Assembly (NCBI GenBank): GCA_965279115.1
Contig: OZ257137.1
Location: forward strand, 930,001-994,000
Direction of reading: 5' to 3'
DNA from: JAEUOS01 sp965279115
GTDB lineage: Bacteria > Pseudomonadota > Gammaproteobacteria > Burkholderiales > JAEUOS01
Length of the DNA: 64,000 bases
This document shows positions 26,861-35,588 of this stretch, in pieces. The notes beneath the pieces are model-generated. The model was not told the origin of the DNA. It ran no database searches and saw only the letters and a program-made list of their open reading frames with translations. The stretch's first letter is position 1, and the number at the start of each line of letters is the position of its first letter. A program made the translations under genes and the position numbers.

Positions 26861-28197
26861 CGCACAAGCCGCTTTCCTGGCTGGGAATCGCGCGCCTCGG
26901 GCTGGTGCAGATGTCACTCGGCGCCATCGTCGTCCTGACCACGTCTACACTCAACCGTGTCATGGTGGTCGAGTTGGCGCTGCCGGCGATGTTGCCGGGT
27001 GTGCTCGTCGCCATTCACTACATGGTCCAGGTCCTGCGGCCGCGCCTGGGCTACGGATCCGACGTTGGCGGCCGCCGAACACCCTGGATCATAGGCGGCA
27101 TGGCGGTGCTCGCCTGCGGCGGAATCGCCGCCTCATGCGCCACCATATTGATGTCCACGCATATCGTGCTTGGCACGCTGCTGGCAGTCGTGGCCTTCTG
27201 CCTGATCGGCTTGGGTGTGGGCGCCGCAGGCACCTCGCTCCTGGTGCTTTTGGCCAAGCGGGTCATTCCCGAGCGCCGCGCGCCGGCTGCCACCATCGTC
27301 TGGTTGATGATGATCGGCGGCTTCATCATCACCGCCACGTCGGCCGGACACTTGCTCGACCCCTTTTCTCCCGCGCGCCTCGTGGCTGTGACCAGCGGCG
27401 TGAGCCTGCTCGCCTTCATCACCGCATGGCTCGCCATCCGCAATGTCGAAGGCAGCGGTACGTCCGCGCCCACCGAGACAAACGACCAACCCGCGCCGCC
27501 GTTTCGCCAGGCGCTTGCCCAGGTCTGGGCCGATGCGGACGCACGCCGCTTCACCATCTTCGTGTTCATTTCCATGCTGGCCTACAGCGCCCAGGACCTG
27601 ATCCTCGAGCCTTTTGCAGGCATTGTCTTCGGCTACACGCCAGGCGAATCGACCCGACTCGCAGGCCTGCAACACGGCGGGGTGCTCGCGGGCATGCTGC
27701 TGGTGGCGCTGTGCGCCGGCGTGGCGCGCAACTCCTGGCTGGGCTCGCTGAAGAACTGGACCATATTCGGCTGCATCGCCTCCGGATTCGCACTCATGAG
27801 CCTGGTGATGGCGGGCGCCGTGGGCCCGACCTGGCCGCTCAAGGTGTCGGTATTCACGCTCGGTGTCTTCAACGGCGCGTTCTCGATCGCCGCCATCGGC
27901 TCGATGATGCGACTGGCCAGCGACGGGCCGAAGGCGCGCGAAGGCGTGCGGATGGGACTGTGGGGCGCAGCCCAGGCGGTGGCGTTCGGACTGGGCGGCA
28001 TGGCCGGGGCGGGTGCCAGCGACATCGCGCGCCTGCTGATCGGCTCACAGGCTGCAGCCTATGCGTCGGTGTTCTTCCTGGAAGGAATATTGTTCTTTTT
28101 CGCCGCCGTACTCGCTTCGCGCATTACCCCCGCAAAGAGTGCACAACCCCGCAAGGCCGCCACTGAATATCCGGGCAGCCGCATGGTCGGAACCTGA
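26857..28197 (+). CDS. PucC-family membrane protein (ORF428/bch2 type)
   Basis: A 446-residue member of the BCD/PucC branch of major facilitators with about twelve membrane segments (LGLVQMSLGAIVVLTTSTLN at the start; RPRLGYGSDVGGRRTPWIIG in the first loop). In other PGCs a protein of this type sits between bchG and bchP, as here, and is thought to help move bacteriochlorophyll or assemble antennae. It is shorter than LhaA and overlaps bchG by 4 bp. Its exact substrate is not known. Confidence 0.87.
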   Translation: MTHKPLSWLGIARLGLVQMSLGAIVVLTTSTLNRVMVVELALPAMLPGVLVAIHYMVQVLRPRLGYGSDVGGRRTPWIIGGMAVLACGGIAASCATILMSTHIVLGTLLAVVAFCLIGLGVGAAGTSLLVLLAKRVIPERRAPAATIVWLMMIGGFIITATSAGHLLDPFSPARLVAVTSGVSLLAFITAWLAIRNVEGSGTSAPTETNDQPAPPFRQALAQVWADADARRFTIFVFISMLAYSAQDLILEPFAGIVFGYTPGESTRLAGLQHGGVLAGMLLVALCAGVARNSWLGSLKNWTIFGCIASGFALMSLVMAGAVGPTWPLKVSVFTLGVFNGAFSIAAIGSMMRLASDGPKAREGVRMGLWGAAQAVAFGLGGMAGAGASDIARLLIGSQAAAYASVFFLEGILFFFAAVLASRITPAKSAQPRKAATEYPGSRMVGT

Positions 28198-28208
28198 AGA
28201 GGAAACCC

Positions 28209-29411
28209 ATGACACAAACCGAAAAAACCTACGATGTGGTGGTGGTGGGCGGCGGCCCGGCAGGAGCCACCGCGGCCACCGACCTCGCACGTGCCGGCCG
28301 TTCCGTACTGCTGCTTGACCGTGCCGGCCGCATCAAGCCTTGCGGCGGCGCGATTCCGCCGCGACTTGTCCGCGACTTCGCCATTCCCGATTCAATGCTG
28401 GTGGCCAAGATCGACACTGCGCGCATGATCGCCCCTTCCGACAAACGCGTCGACATTCCGATCGAGAACGGCTTCGTCGGCATGGTCGATCGCGAGCACT
28501 TCGACGAATGGTTGCGCGAACGCGCCGCCGGCGCCGGAGCCGTGCGCGAAACCGGTACGTTCGAGCGCTTCGAGCGCGATGCCGACGGCACTGCGGTGAT
28601 CTGCTATCGCGCCGAAGGCGCGGACGGCGGCCCGCCGCACCGGCGCGTACGCGCGCGCATGGTGGTCGCCGCCGACGGCGCGCGTTCCGCGGTGGCGGCC
28701 CAGACGGTGCCGGAGGCCGCCAGGATTCCCTATGTGTTCGCCTATCACGAAATCGTCAAGGCGCCGCGCGACGGCAGCGCCGACTACCTGCCGGGACGTT
28801 GCGATGTGATCTACAACGGCCGTCATTCTCCTGATTTCTACGCCTGGATCTTTCCCCACGGGGAGACCGCCAGTATCGGCACCGGCAGCGCCCAAAAAGG
28901 CTTCTCGCAGCGTGCCGCCGTGGCCGAGGTACGCATGTGGGCCGGGCTGGGTTCGGCGCAAACGGTACGTCGCGAAGGCGCGCCCATCCCGATGAAGCCG
29001 GCAAGCAAATGGGACAACGGCCGCGATGTCGTCCTTGCCGGCGACGCCGCCGGCGTGGTCGCACCCGCATCGGGCGAAGGCATTTACTACGCCATGGCGT
29101 GCGGCCGCTTCGCCGCGGAAGCCGTCGAGACCGCGCTGGCGCAGGGCAACCCGCGCGCGCTGGCTCTGGCGCGCAAGCGCTTCATGCGCGAGCACGGCCG
29201 GGTGTTCTGGATCCTCGGCATCATGCAGAAATTCTGGTACTCCACCGACAAACGGCGCGAAAGCTTCGTCAATATCTGCCGCGACAAGGATGTCCAGACC
29301 CTCACCTTCGACGCCTACATGAACAAGAAGCTGGTGCGCAAGCGTCCGATGGCACACGTGCGGATCTTCTTCAAGGATCTCGCGCACCTGATGGGAATGG
29401 CAAAGACGTGA
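28209..29411 (+). CDS. bchP: Geranylgeranyl reductase BchP
   Basis: FAD/NADPH enzyme that reduces the geranylgeranyl tail of bacteriochlorophyll to phytyl in three steps. The 400-residue protein has an N-terminal Rossmann motif VVVVGGGPAGATAATDLARAG (one residue group, about 10-30), the RIKPCGGAIPPRLV segment and DVVLAGDAAGVVAPASGEG, all typical. It lies 11 bp after the PucC-family gene in the bchG operon. Confidence 0.95.
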   Translation: MTQTEKTYDVVVVGGGPAGATAATDLARAGRSVLLLDRAGRIKPCGGAIPPRLVRDFAIPDSMLVAKIDTARMIAPSDKRVDIPIENGFVGMVDREHFDEWLRERAAGAGAVRETGTFERFERDADGTAVICYRAEGADGGPPHRRVRARMVVAADGARSAVAAQTVPEAARIPYVFAYHEIVKAPRDGSADYLPGRCDVIYNGRHSPDFYAWIFPHGETASIGTGSAQKGFSQRAAVAEVRMWAGLGSAQTVRREGAPIPMKPASKWDNGRDVVLAGDAAGVVAPASGEGIYYAMACGRFAAEAVETALAQGNPRALALARKRFMREHGRVFWILGIMQKFWYSTDKRRESFVNICRDKDVQTLTFDAYMNKKLVRKRPMAHVRIFFKDLAHLMGMAKT

Positions 29412-29445
29412 TCCGGCGCGGCCGGCGCCTGGCAACCGACCCGGA

Positions 29446-30783
29446 ATGCATTCGCTGGGTGAAGGTTCGACCGTGCCGTTAATGTCCATGCCGGCCGACC
29501 ACGGCGAGCGCTTTGCGTTGGCCAACGAAGTGCACGCCCGGCCGCCGGAAGCGCTCGAAACACCGGCGCGCATTTCTTATCTGGCCGTGCTGGTCGACAC
29601 ACAGGAGCGCGAGCGCGAATCGCGCCACGTGGCCGTCCTGTGCGAACGCTTCCACGTCGCGCCGCCGGGCGCGAGCGCCACGCACTTCACCGCGCGGTTC
29701 AGTTCCTTGCGTTTCAAGTGGGAGCGCCACGGCGAGTTTTCCAGCTACACATTCTTCGTCTCTGGTCTGTCCGAAACGCCGTTCGCCGAGACCGCCATGA
29801 GCCTCCTGCCCGCCGGCTGGTTGTCAGGCATTCCAGGCGTGACCATGGTCGCCTCCCATGCGAAACTCGCGAAGACCCCGGCGGGTACGCCGGACGTCGC
29901 GCGCATGGCCGAGTACTTCAGCGGCAATGTCGCCATCGGCGCCGCCGTCGGCGAGAGTGCCGGCTATGCGTTCACCGACTTCCGCATCCACGACGACGGC
30001 TGCTCCCGCTTCGTGCTCTTCGACACCGCCTTGTCGCCGCGCCAGGCCGGCCGCCTGATGCAACGGCTGTTCGAGATCGAGGCCTATCGCATGATGGCCT
30101 TGCTGGCGCTGCCGATCGCGCGGCGCCAGGCCCCTCGGGTGCTGGCTATCGAACGCGCGCTGGCCACACTCACCGATGACATGGCGCGCGACGGCGATCG
30201 CGACGAAAAGCTCCTGGGCGAACTGTCCCGGCTCGCCGCGGAGGTTGAAAGCGGCCTGGCCGCAAGCAGTTTCCGCTTCGGGGCGGCGCGCGCCTACCAC
30301 GACCTGGTCAACCGGCGGATTGTCGAATTGCGCGAAACGCGCATGGCGGGCTTTCAGACCATCGAGGAATTCATGAACCGCCGCCTGGCGCCGGCGATGG
30401 CCACCTGCTCTTCCGTATCGCGCCGGCTGCACGACCTTTCCGAACGGGTCGCCCGCGCCAGCGCGTTGCTGTCGACCCGTGTCGACATCGCGCGCGAGCG
30501 CCAGAACCAGGCGCTGCTGGCCTCGATGGACCGGCGCGCCCGCCTGCAGTTGCGCCTGCAGCAGACCGTTGAAGGCCTGTCGGTCGCCGCGATCACCTAT
30601 TACATCGTCGGGATCGTCGGCTATTTCGCCAAGGCACTGAAGGCCGCGGGGCTGCGCGTTGATCCCGACCTGGCCGCAGGTCTCTCCGTGCCGCTGGTGG
30701 TCGTATTCATCGTCCTTGCGCTGCGACGCGTGCGCCAGCGCATCGTCGGCGGCGAGCGCGGCGATACGGCCAACGGCGTGTAA
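29446..30783 (+). CDS. DUF3422 family protein of unknown function
   Basis: A 445-residue protein matching the DUF3422 pattern: an N-terminal ALANEVHARPPEAL motif, a mixed soluble domain, a long coiled-coil-like middle (about 250-370), and two C-terminal membrane segments (VAAITYYIVGIVGYFAKAL and LSVPLVVVFIVLAL). It is embedded in the pigment operon, 34 bp after bchP, but no role in photosynthesis is established. The start is uncertain: ATG 29446, GTG 29473 (which has GAAGG 7 bp upstream) or ATG 29482. Confidence 0.8.
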   Translation: MHSLGEGSTVPLMSMPADHGERFALANEVHARPPEALETPARISYLAVLVDTQERERESRHVAVLCERFHVAPPGASATHFTARFSSLRFKWERHGEFSSYTFFVSGLSETPFAETAMSLLPAGWLSGIPGVTMVASHAKLAKTPAGTPDVARMAEYFSGNVAIGAAVGESAGYAFTDFRIHDDGCSRFVLFDTALSPRQAGRLMQRLFEIEAYRMMALLALPIARRQAPRVLAIERALATLTDDMARDGDRDEKLLGELSRLAAEVESGLAASSFRFGAARAYHDLVNRRIVELRETRMAGFQTIEEFMNRRLAPAMATCSSVSRRLHDLSERVARASALLSTRVDIARERQNQALLASMDRRARLQLRLQQTVEGLSVAAITYYIVGIVGYFAKALKAAGLRVDPDLAAGLSVPLVVVFIVLALRRVRQRIVGGERGDTANGV

Positions 30784-30796
30784 ACGGGAGCGCGCA

Positions 30797-31066
30797 ATGA
30801 CAAGCGAGATCTTTGACACCCCACGCCTGGTCGACCTGGTCCTCGTCATGACGGTACTCGAATGTGCTGCCCTGCTCGCATACACCGCGTGGACCGGCCG
30901 AGGCATTCCCGCGGGCGATCTGCTGCCCAACCTGCTCGCCGGCGCATGCCTCATCCTGGCCTTGCGGCTGGCTGCATCGGGCGCCGATTGGACCGTGGTC
31001 GGGCCGTGCATGCTGGCCTCGCTGGCGGCCCATCTCGCCGACCTCAAACGCCGCTGGCGCGCCTGA
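30797..31066 (+). CDS. Small membrane protein of unknown function
   Basis: An 89-residue protein (MTSEIFDTPRLVDLVLVMTV...) with three likely membrane segments and a basic C-terminus (DLKRRWRA). It starts 13 bp after the DUF3422 gene, with GGGAG just upstream, and ends 7 bp before bchO. The tight spacing and same direction show it belongs to the operon. I do not recognise the family; it may act with the DUF3422 protein or with BchO. Confidence 0.7.
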   Translation: MTSEIFDTPRLVDLVLVMTVLECAALLAYTAWTGRGIPAGDLLPNLLAGACLILALRLAASGADWTVVGPCMLASLAAHLADLKRRWRA

Positions 31067-31073
31067 AACCGCC

Positions 31074-32057
31074 ATGACCCGCGAAATGGAAACCACCGGC
31101 CTGGGCGGCACACGCTTTTCTCCGCTGCGGATGACATCCGCACCGCAAAAGCTGCTGTGGGACTGCGACGGGCGCGACTGGCCGAATCGCGGCAGCAGCC
31201 GCTTCGTCAGTGCCGCATCACTGGTGTGGCATGTGCAGATCATGGGGCGCGGCCCGGTATTGCTCATGCTCCACGGCACCGGCTCGTCGACCCATTCATG
31301 GCGCGACCTCGCACCGCTGCTGGCGCGCCATTTCACCGTGGTCGCACCGGATCTGCCCGGACATGCCTTCACACAAGCCCCCGCCGCTGGGCGATATTCG
31401 ATCGCTGCGTTCGCCGCGGCCGTGTCAGGACTTCTGGACGTGCTGAAAGCCCGGCCAGCCGTCGCCTTGGGACATTCCGCCGGCGCCGCCATCCTCGCAC
31501 GCATGAACCTCGACGGCCATCTGGCCGACTGCAGTGTGGTGAGCATCAATGGCGCCTTCCTGCCCCTTCCCGGGTTGTCAGGCGTCATTTTTTCACCCAT
31601 GGCCAAAGCGCTCGCGCGCATCCCGCAGGTTCCGGGACTGTTCGCGCGGCATGCTGCCAACTCACCGCTGGTCGAGCGACTGCTCGCGGAAACCGGCTCG
31701 GTACTCGATAGCGATGGCGCAGCGTTCTACGCCCGGCTGGCGCGCAATCCGGTACACGTGGGTGCGGCGCTTGCCATGATGGCAGGCTGGAACCTTTCCT
31801 CCCTCGGACCGGCTTTGCCGCGCATGTCGGTACCCATGCTGCTGGCCGCCGCGGACAACGATCGCACCATCCCGCCACGCCATGCACGCGAACTCGTCGG
31901 ACGCATTCCGCGCGCACGTTTCGCACGACTGGCAGGGCTCGGCCACCTGGCCCACGAGGAAGACCCGCGCCGCGTAGCTGCGCTGGTATTGCGCTGGGGT
32001 CGCAGACAGCATGCCTGGCGACAGGACAGCCCCAATCCGGAAGGACTCGCCCGATGA
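31074..32057 (+). CDS. bchO: Alpha/beta hydrolase BchO (Mg-chelatase-associated)
   Basis: A 327-residue alpha/beta-hydrolase-fold protein annotated in PGCs as BchO, a putative accessory of magnesium chelation whose reaction is not proven. Visible are the oxyanion region LLMLHGTGSSTHSWRDLA, the nucleophile elbow GHSAGAAILARM and the C-terminal His region LGHLAHEEDPRRVA. ATG 31074 is used; ATG 31131 is an alternative. Here bchO is far from bchID, unlike in Rhodobacter, and its stop overlaps crtI by 4 bp. Confidence 0.87.
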   Translation: MTREMETTGLGGTRFSPLRMTSAPQKLLWDCDGRDWPNRGSSRFVSAASLVWHVQIMGRGPVLLMLHGTGSSTHSWRDLAPLLARHFTVVAPDLPGHAFTQAPAAGRYSIAAFAAAVSGLLDVLKARPAVALGHSAGAAILARMNLDGHLADCSVVSINGAFLPLPGLSGVIFSPMAKALARIPQVPGLFARHAANSPLVERLLAETGSVLDSDGAAFYARLARNPVHVGAALAMMAGWNLSSLGPALPRMSVPMLLAAADNDRTIPPRHARELVGRIPRARFARLAGLGHLAHEEDPRRVAALVLRWGRRQHAWRQDSPNPEGLAR

Positions 32058-33586
32058 CCCGCTCCACTCCGGACGTACCCCCCGCCTTGCTGCAGGGCGG
32101 CCGGCCACATGCCGTGGTGATCGGCAGCGGCTTTGGCGGCCTGGCGGCCGCGATCCGCCTGGCCGCACGCGGCTACCGGGTGACCATGCTGGAAAAGCTC
32201 GACAGTCCCGGCGGGCGCGCCTATGTGCATCGGCGCGATGGCTTTGTCTTCGACGCGGGCCCCACCATCGTGACCGCGCCGCAGTTGCTGGAGGAGCTCT
32301 GGACGCTTTGCGGGCGCCGCATGGCCGACGATGTCGAGATGCGCGCGCTCGATCCGTTCTACCGCATCCGCTTCGACGACGGCACCTGGTTCGACTACAA
32401 CAGCGACCCGCAGGCGATGCGCGCTGAAGTGGCGCGCTTCGCACCGGCCGATCTGCCTGGGTACGAACGCTTCCTGCAAGAGGCCGAGCAGTGCTACCGG
32501 CTCGGCTTCGAGGGTCTGGGCGCGGTCGCGTTCGACTCCATCGGCGACCTGATGCGCGCCTTGCCTGCGATGATGAAGATGCGCGCCTGGCGCACCATCC
32601 ACGCCATGGTGTCGTCCTACCTGCGCGACCCGAAGTTGCGGGTGGTCATGAGTTTCCACCCGCTCCTGATCGGCGGCAATCCCATGGCGGTCACCTGCGT
32701 CTACAGCCTCATCACCTCGCTGGAGCGCAAATGGGGCGTGCATTGGGCCATGGGCGGCACCGGCTCCCTGGTTGCCGGCCTGGCCGGATTGATTCGCGGG
32801 CAAGGGTCGACGATCCGCTGCAATGCGGAAGTCCGGCAGATCACCGTTGAGAGCGGACGTGCCACCGGCGTGCTTCTGGCCGATGGCGAGCATGTCGCTG
32901 CCGACATCGTGGTGTCCAACGCGGATACCAGCTGGACCTACCGGCACCTGATCGCGCCGCAGCACCGGCGCCACTGGACCGACCGCCGCGTCGAACGCGG
33001 CCGCCACTCCATGAGCCTGTTCGTGTGGTACTTCGGTACCCGCAAGCGGTTCCCGGACGTTCCACACCACATGATGGTTCTCGGTCCGCGTTACCAGGGG
33101 CTGCTCAAGGACATCTTCAACCGGCACGTGCTGGCCGAGGACTTCAGCCTCTACCTGCATCGCCCGACCGCCACCGACCCCTCGATGGCGCCGGACGGCT
33201 GTGACACCTTCTACGCGCTCTCGCCGGTGCCCCACCTGGACAGCGGCACCGACTGGCACGTTCATGCCGAGAAGTATCGCCAGGCGATCGCGCGCCGGCT
33301 CGACGCCACCGTGCTGCCGGGCTTCGAGGCGCATGTCGCCACTTCCTTCATGACCACACCGCAGGATTTTCACGACCGGCTGTTGTCCTACAAGGGGGCG
33401 GCCTTCGGACTCGAACCGCACCTGCTGCAGAGCGCCTGGTTCCGCCCGCACAACCGCAGCGAGGACGTTGCCGGATTGTTCATGGTCGGCGCCGGGACCC
33501 ATCCTGGTGCCGGCATCCCCGGCGTCCTCTCCTCCGCCAAGGCACTTGAAACGGTACTCCCCGATGCAAAATCCTTCGCACGCTGA
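32054..33586 (+). CDS. crtI: Phytoene desaturase CrtI
   Basis: FAD-dependent desaturase turning phytoene into neurosporene or lycopene. The 510-residue protein has the N-terminal dinucleotide motif VVIGSGFGGLAAAIRLAARG, then EKLDSPGGRAYVHRRDGF, and the C-terminal CrtI signature GAGTHPGAGIPGVLSSAK. Whether it performs three or four desaturations cannot be read from the sequence; crtC, crtD and crtA suggest flow into spheroidene. It overlaps bchO by 4 bp and crtB by 23 bp. Confidence 0.96.
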   Translation: MTRSTPDVPPALLQGGRPHAVVIGSGFGGLAAAIRLAARGYRVTMLEKLDSPGGRAYVHRRDGFVFDAGPTIVTAPQLLEELWTLCGRRMADDVEMRALDPFYRIRFDDGTWFDYNSDPQAMRAEVARFAPADLPGYERFLQEAEQCYRLGFEGLGAVAFDSIGDLMRALPAMMKMRAWRTIHAMVSSYLRDPKLRVVMSFHPLLIGGNPMAVTCVYSLITSLERKWGVHWAMGGTGSLVAGLAGLIRGQGSTIRCNAEVRQITVESGRATGVLLADGEHVAADIVVSNADTSWTYRHLIAPQHRRHWTDRRVERGRHSMSLFVWYFGTRKRFPDVPHHMMVLGPRYQGLLKDIFNRHVLAEDFSLYLHRPTATDPSMAPDGCDTFYALSPVPHLDSGTDWHVHAEKYRQAIARRLDATVLPGFEAHVATSFMTTPQDFHDRLLSYKGAAFGLEPHLLQSAWFRPHNRSEDVAGLFMVGAGTHPGAGIPGVLSSAKALETVLPDAKSFAR

Positions 33587-34652
33587 TACCGGTCTCCGCG
33601 CCACCGGGGACGACCTCGCGGATTGCGAGTCGCTCATGCGCGGCGGCTCGAAGTCGTTCTTCGCCGCCTCGCGGATCCTGCCGCTGCGCGTGCGCGCACC
33701 GTCAATCGCGCTGTACGCTTTTTGCCGCATGGCTGACGACGCCATCGACCTGGCCGCCGAGACCGCCGGCGCCGTCGACATGCTCAAGGACCGTCTCGAG
33801 CGCATCTACGCAGGCGGGCCGGCCGACATCCCGGCCGATCGCGCCTTCGCCACCGTCGTGCACCGCTATGGCATCCCGCCGGCGCTGCCGCTCGCGCTGG
33901 TCGAGGGCTTCGAATGGGACACCGCGGGCAGGCGCTATGAAACCCTCTCCGCGCTCTATGACTATGCAGCGCGGGTGGCCGGCACCGTGGGCGCGATGAT
34001 GGCGCTCATCATGGGTGCGCGATCGCAGGAGGCGCTGGCACGCGCTTGCGATCTCGGGGTGGCCATGCAGCTGACCAACATCGCGCGCGACGTCGGTGAG
34101 GACGCGCGCGCCGGCCGCCTCTACCTGCCCCTCTCCTGGATGCGCGAGGCCGGCATCGACCCCGACCAATGGCTGCGTGCGCCCGAGTTCAATGCCGCGC
34201 TGGCCGGTGTGGTGGGCCGGCTGCTGGAGGCTGCGGACCTGCTGTACAAACGCGCCGAGCAAGGCATCGGCGCGCTGCGCCTGGATTGCCGCCCCGCCAT
34301 CATGGGGGCTCGCCTGGTGTACGCCGAGATCGGTCGCGAGATCGAGCGCGCGCAAATGGATTCGGTGAACCGACGTGCCGTAGTGGGCGGACGGCGCAAG
34401 TTCGCCCTGCTGATCCGCGCGCTGGCGGCGGCCAACCTGCCGCGCCGCCATCGTGACCTGGCCGCCCTGGCCGAAGTGCAGTTCATGATCGATGCGGTCA
34501 CCGCGCATGACCGACAGGCAAACGGCGAGCGTGGCGTGCCGAAACCGCGGCGCAGCATCGACGACCGGATAGGCTGGGTGATAGCGCTGTTCATGCGTCT
34601 CGAAGAACGTGACCGCACCAACGCCGTCTACGGACGCCTGCCCGGGCCCTGA
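33564..34652 (+). CDS. crtB: Phytoene synthase CrtB
   Basis: Condenses two geranylgeranyl diphosphates to phytoene. The 362-residue reading from ATG 33564 has the two Asp-rich substrate motifs: MADDAIDL (D58-D59) and TNIARDVGEDARAGRLYLP. The start lies 23 bp inside crtI, so translation is likely coupled; the frame upstream to 33468 is shadow. It is the last gene of the bchG operon and faces crtC. Confidence 0.95.
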   Translation: MQNPSHADTGLRATGDDLADCESLMRGGSKSFFAASRILPLRVRAPSIALYAFCRMADDAIDLAAETAGAVDMLKDRLERIYAGGPADIPADRAFATVVHRYGIPPALPLALVEGFEWDTAGRRYETLSALYDYAARVAGTVGAMMALIMGARSQEALARACDLGVAMQLTNIARDVGEDARAGRLYLPLSWMREAGIDPDQWLRAPEFNAALAGVVGRLLEAADLLYKRAEQGIGALRLDCRPAIMGARLVYAEIGREIERAQMDSVNRRAVVGGRRKFALLIRALAAANLPRRHRDLAALAEVQFMIDAVTAHDRQANGERGVPKPRRSIDDRIGWVIALFMRLEERDRTNAVYGRLPGP

Positions 34653-34678
34653 GGCGCGGCAGGCCGGCGCTCAGGCCC
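34644..34678. terminator. Hairpin spanning the convergent crtB and crtC stops
   Basis: GGGCCCTGAGGCGC (34644-34657) can pair with GCGCTCAGGCCC (34667-34678) with single-base bulges. The stem includes both stop codons, crtB TGA at 34650-34652 and the crtC stop at 34673-34671. There is no T-run, so it may stabilise both transcripts or slow convergent transcription rather than act as a classical terminator. Confidence 0.45.
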
Positions 34679-35588
34679 GCCGCGGCATGCGGACGGGCAG
34701 CAGCATCTTTACCAGTTGCGAAGACAGCCGCGGCGCGTCCAGGGTTTCGTGGAACGCGGTGACGCGTTCGCCTCGCATGCCCGACTGCACCATCGAGCGC
34801 ACGTAAAACGGCGCATCCTCGAGGGTGTGCACCAGGCGCGGGGCACTCCCCTCGTCGCTGCGCATGGTGCGCTTGACCTGCCACAAGCTTGTCGGCAGGC
34901 GCTGGCGCGGCGGCGCCTCGAATTCCGTCGCATCGCCGTTCCGCTTGAACCGCAGGGCCAGCACGCGGTCGGCACCGTGCTTTTGCCGCACGTCATAAAT
35001 CACCCCGGTACTGCCGTCGGAGAACCGCGCGCGCGCCCAGTCCCAGTCCCTGAACGGGACGTCGATCGGCTCGTCGCCCTCGTTCGAATCAAGATACCCC
35101 GCGCCCTTCCATGAAAGCCCGGGCGTCTCGAACGACGCTTCCACGCGCGCGCACGGCGCGATCGGCCCCCATCGATGCCTGCCTGCATCGTCGAGTGCCG
35201 CGGCGAAGCGCGATAGGCCTTCGGGAAACACCCGCACCGTGCCGCGCACCCGCATCGGCCATGGCACATTGATCTCGTCGATCCTGATCTCCAGATGCTC
35301 GCCAGTCCAGCGCACGGCGCTGGGACCGATACTGAAGTGGCTGGCATCGCGGCTTATGCTGGCGCGTCCACGCTCGGTCATGGTCCAGCGGCGCGGCCGG
35401 CCGTACAGCGCCACATTGAGCGCGCAGAAGTCATCCGCCTGCCCCTGGCCGCGCCCCAGTGCCCACGAGTAGTAGGGAGAAAAGACGCTGCCTACGAAAG
35501 CGATGATGGTCAACCCGTGGCGGCCGTCGTCGCTGAGCGCGTCGAGATACCACCAGAGATAACCACCGTCCGGGACTTGCTGGTCGAA
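34671..35588 (-). CDS. crtC: Carotenoid 1,2-hydratase CrtC (start not defined)
   Basis: Adds water to the psi end of neurosporene or its derivatives, producing 1-hydroxy carotenoids for the spheroidene branch. The recognisable protein begins FDQQVPDGGYLWWYLDALSD at 35588 and runs about 305 residues; alphaproteobacterial CrtC is about 280. The frame is open upstream to 35945, but that part is Arg-rich shadow of crtD. The only in-frame ATGs there are 35945 and 35882. No ATG, GTG or TTG lies between 35882 and the conserved region, so the true start is unclear. Confidence 0.8.
   Translation of the reverse strand, partial: FDQQVPDGGYLWWYLDALSDDGRHGLTIIAFVGSVFSPYYSWALGRGQGQADDFCALNVALYGRPRRWTMTERGRASISRDASHFSIGPSAVRWTGEHLEIRIDEINVPWPMRVRGTVRVFPEGLSRFAAALDDAGRHRWGPIAPCARVEASFETPGLSWKGAGYLDSNEGDEPIDVPFRDWDWARARFSDGSTGVIYDVRQKHGADRVLALRFKRNGDATEFEAPPRQRLPTSLWQVKRTMRSDEGSAPRLVHTLEDAPFYVRSMVQSGMRGERVTAFHETLDAPRLSSQLVKMLLPVRMPRRA

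Noticed and set aside
31727..33805. A 692-codon minus-strand open frame over bchO, crtI and crtB
   Set aside because: It runs antisense to three well-supported genes and has the amino-acid bias of a shadow frame.
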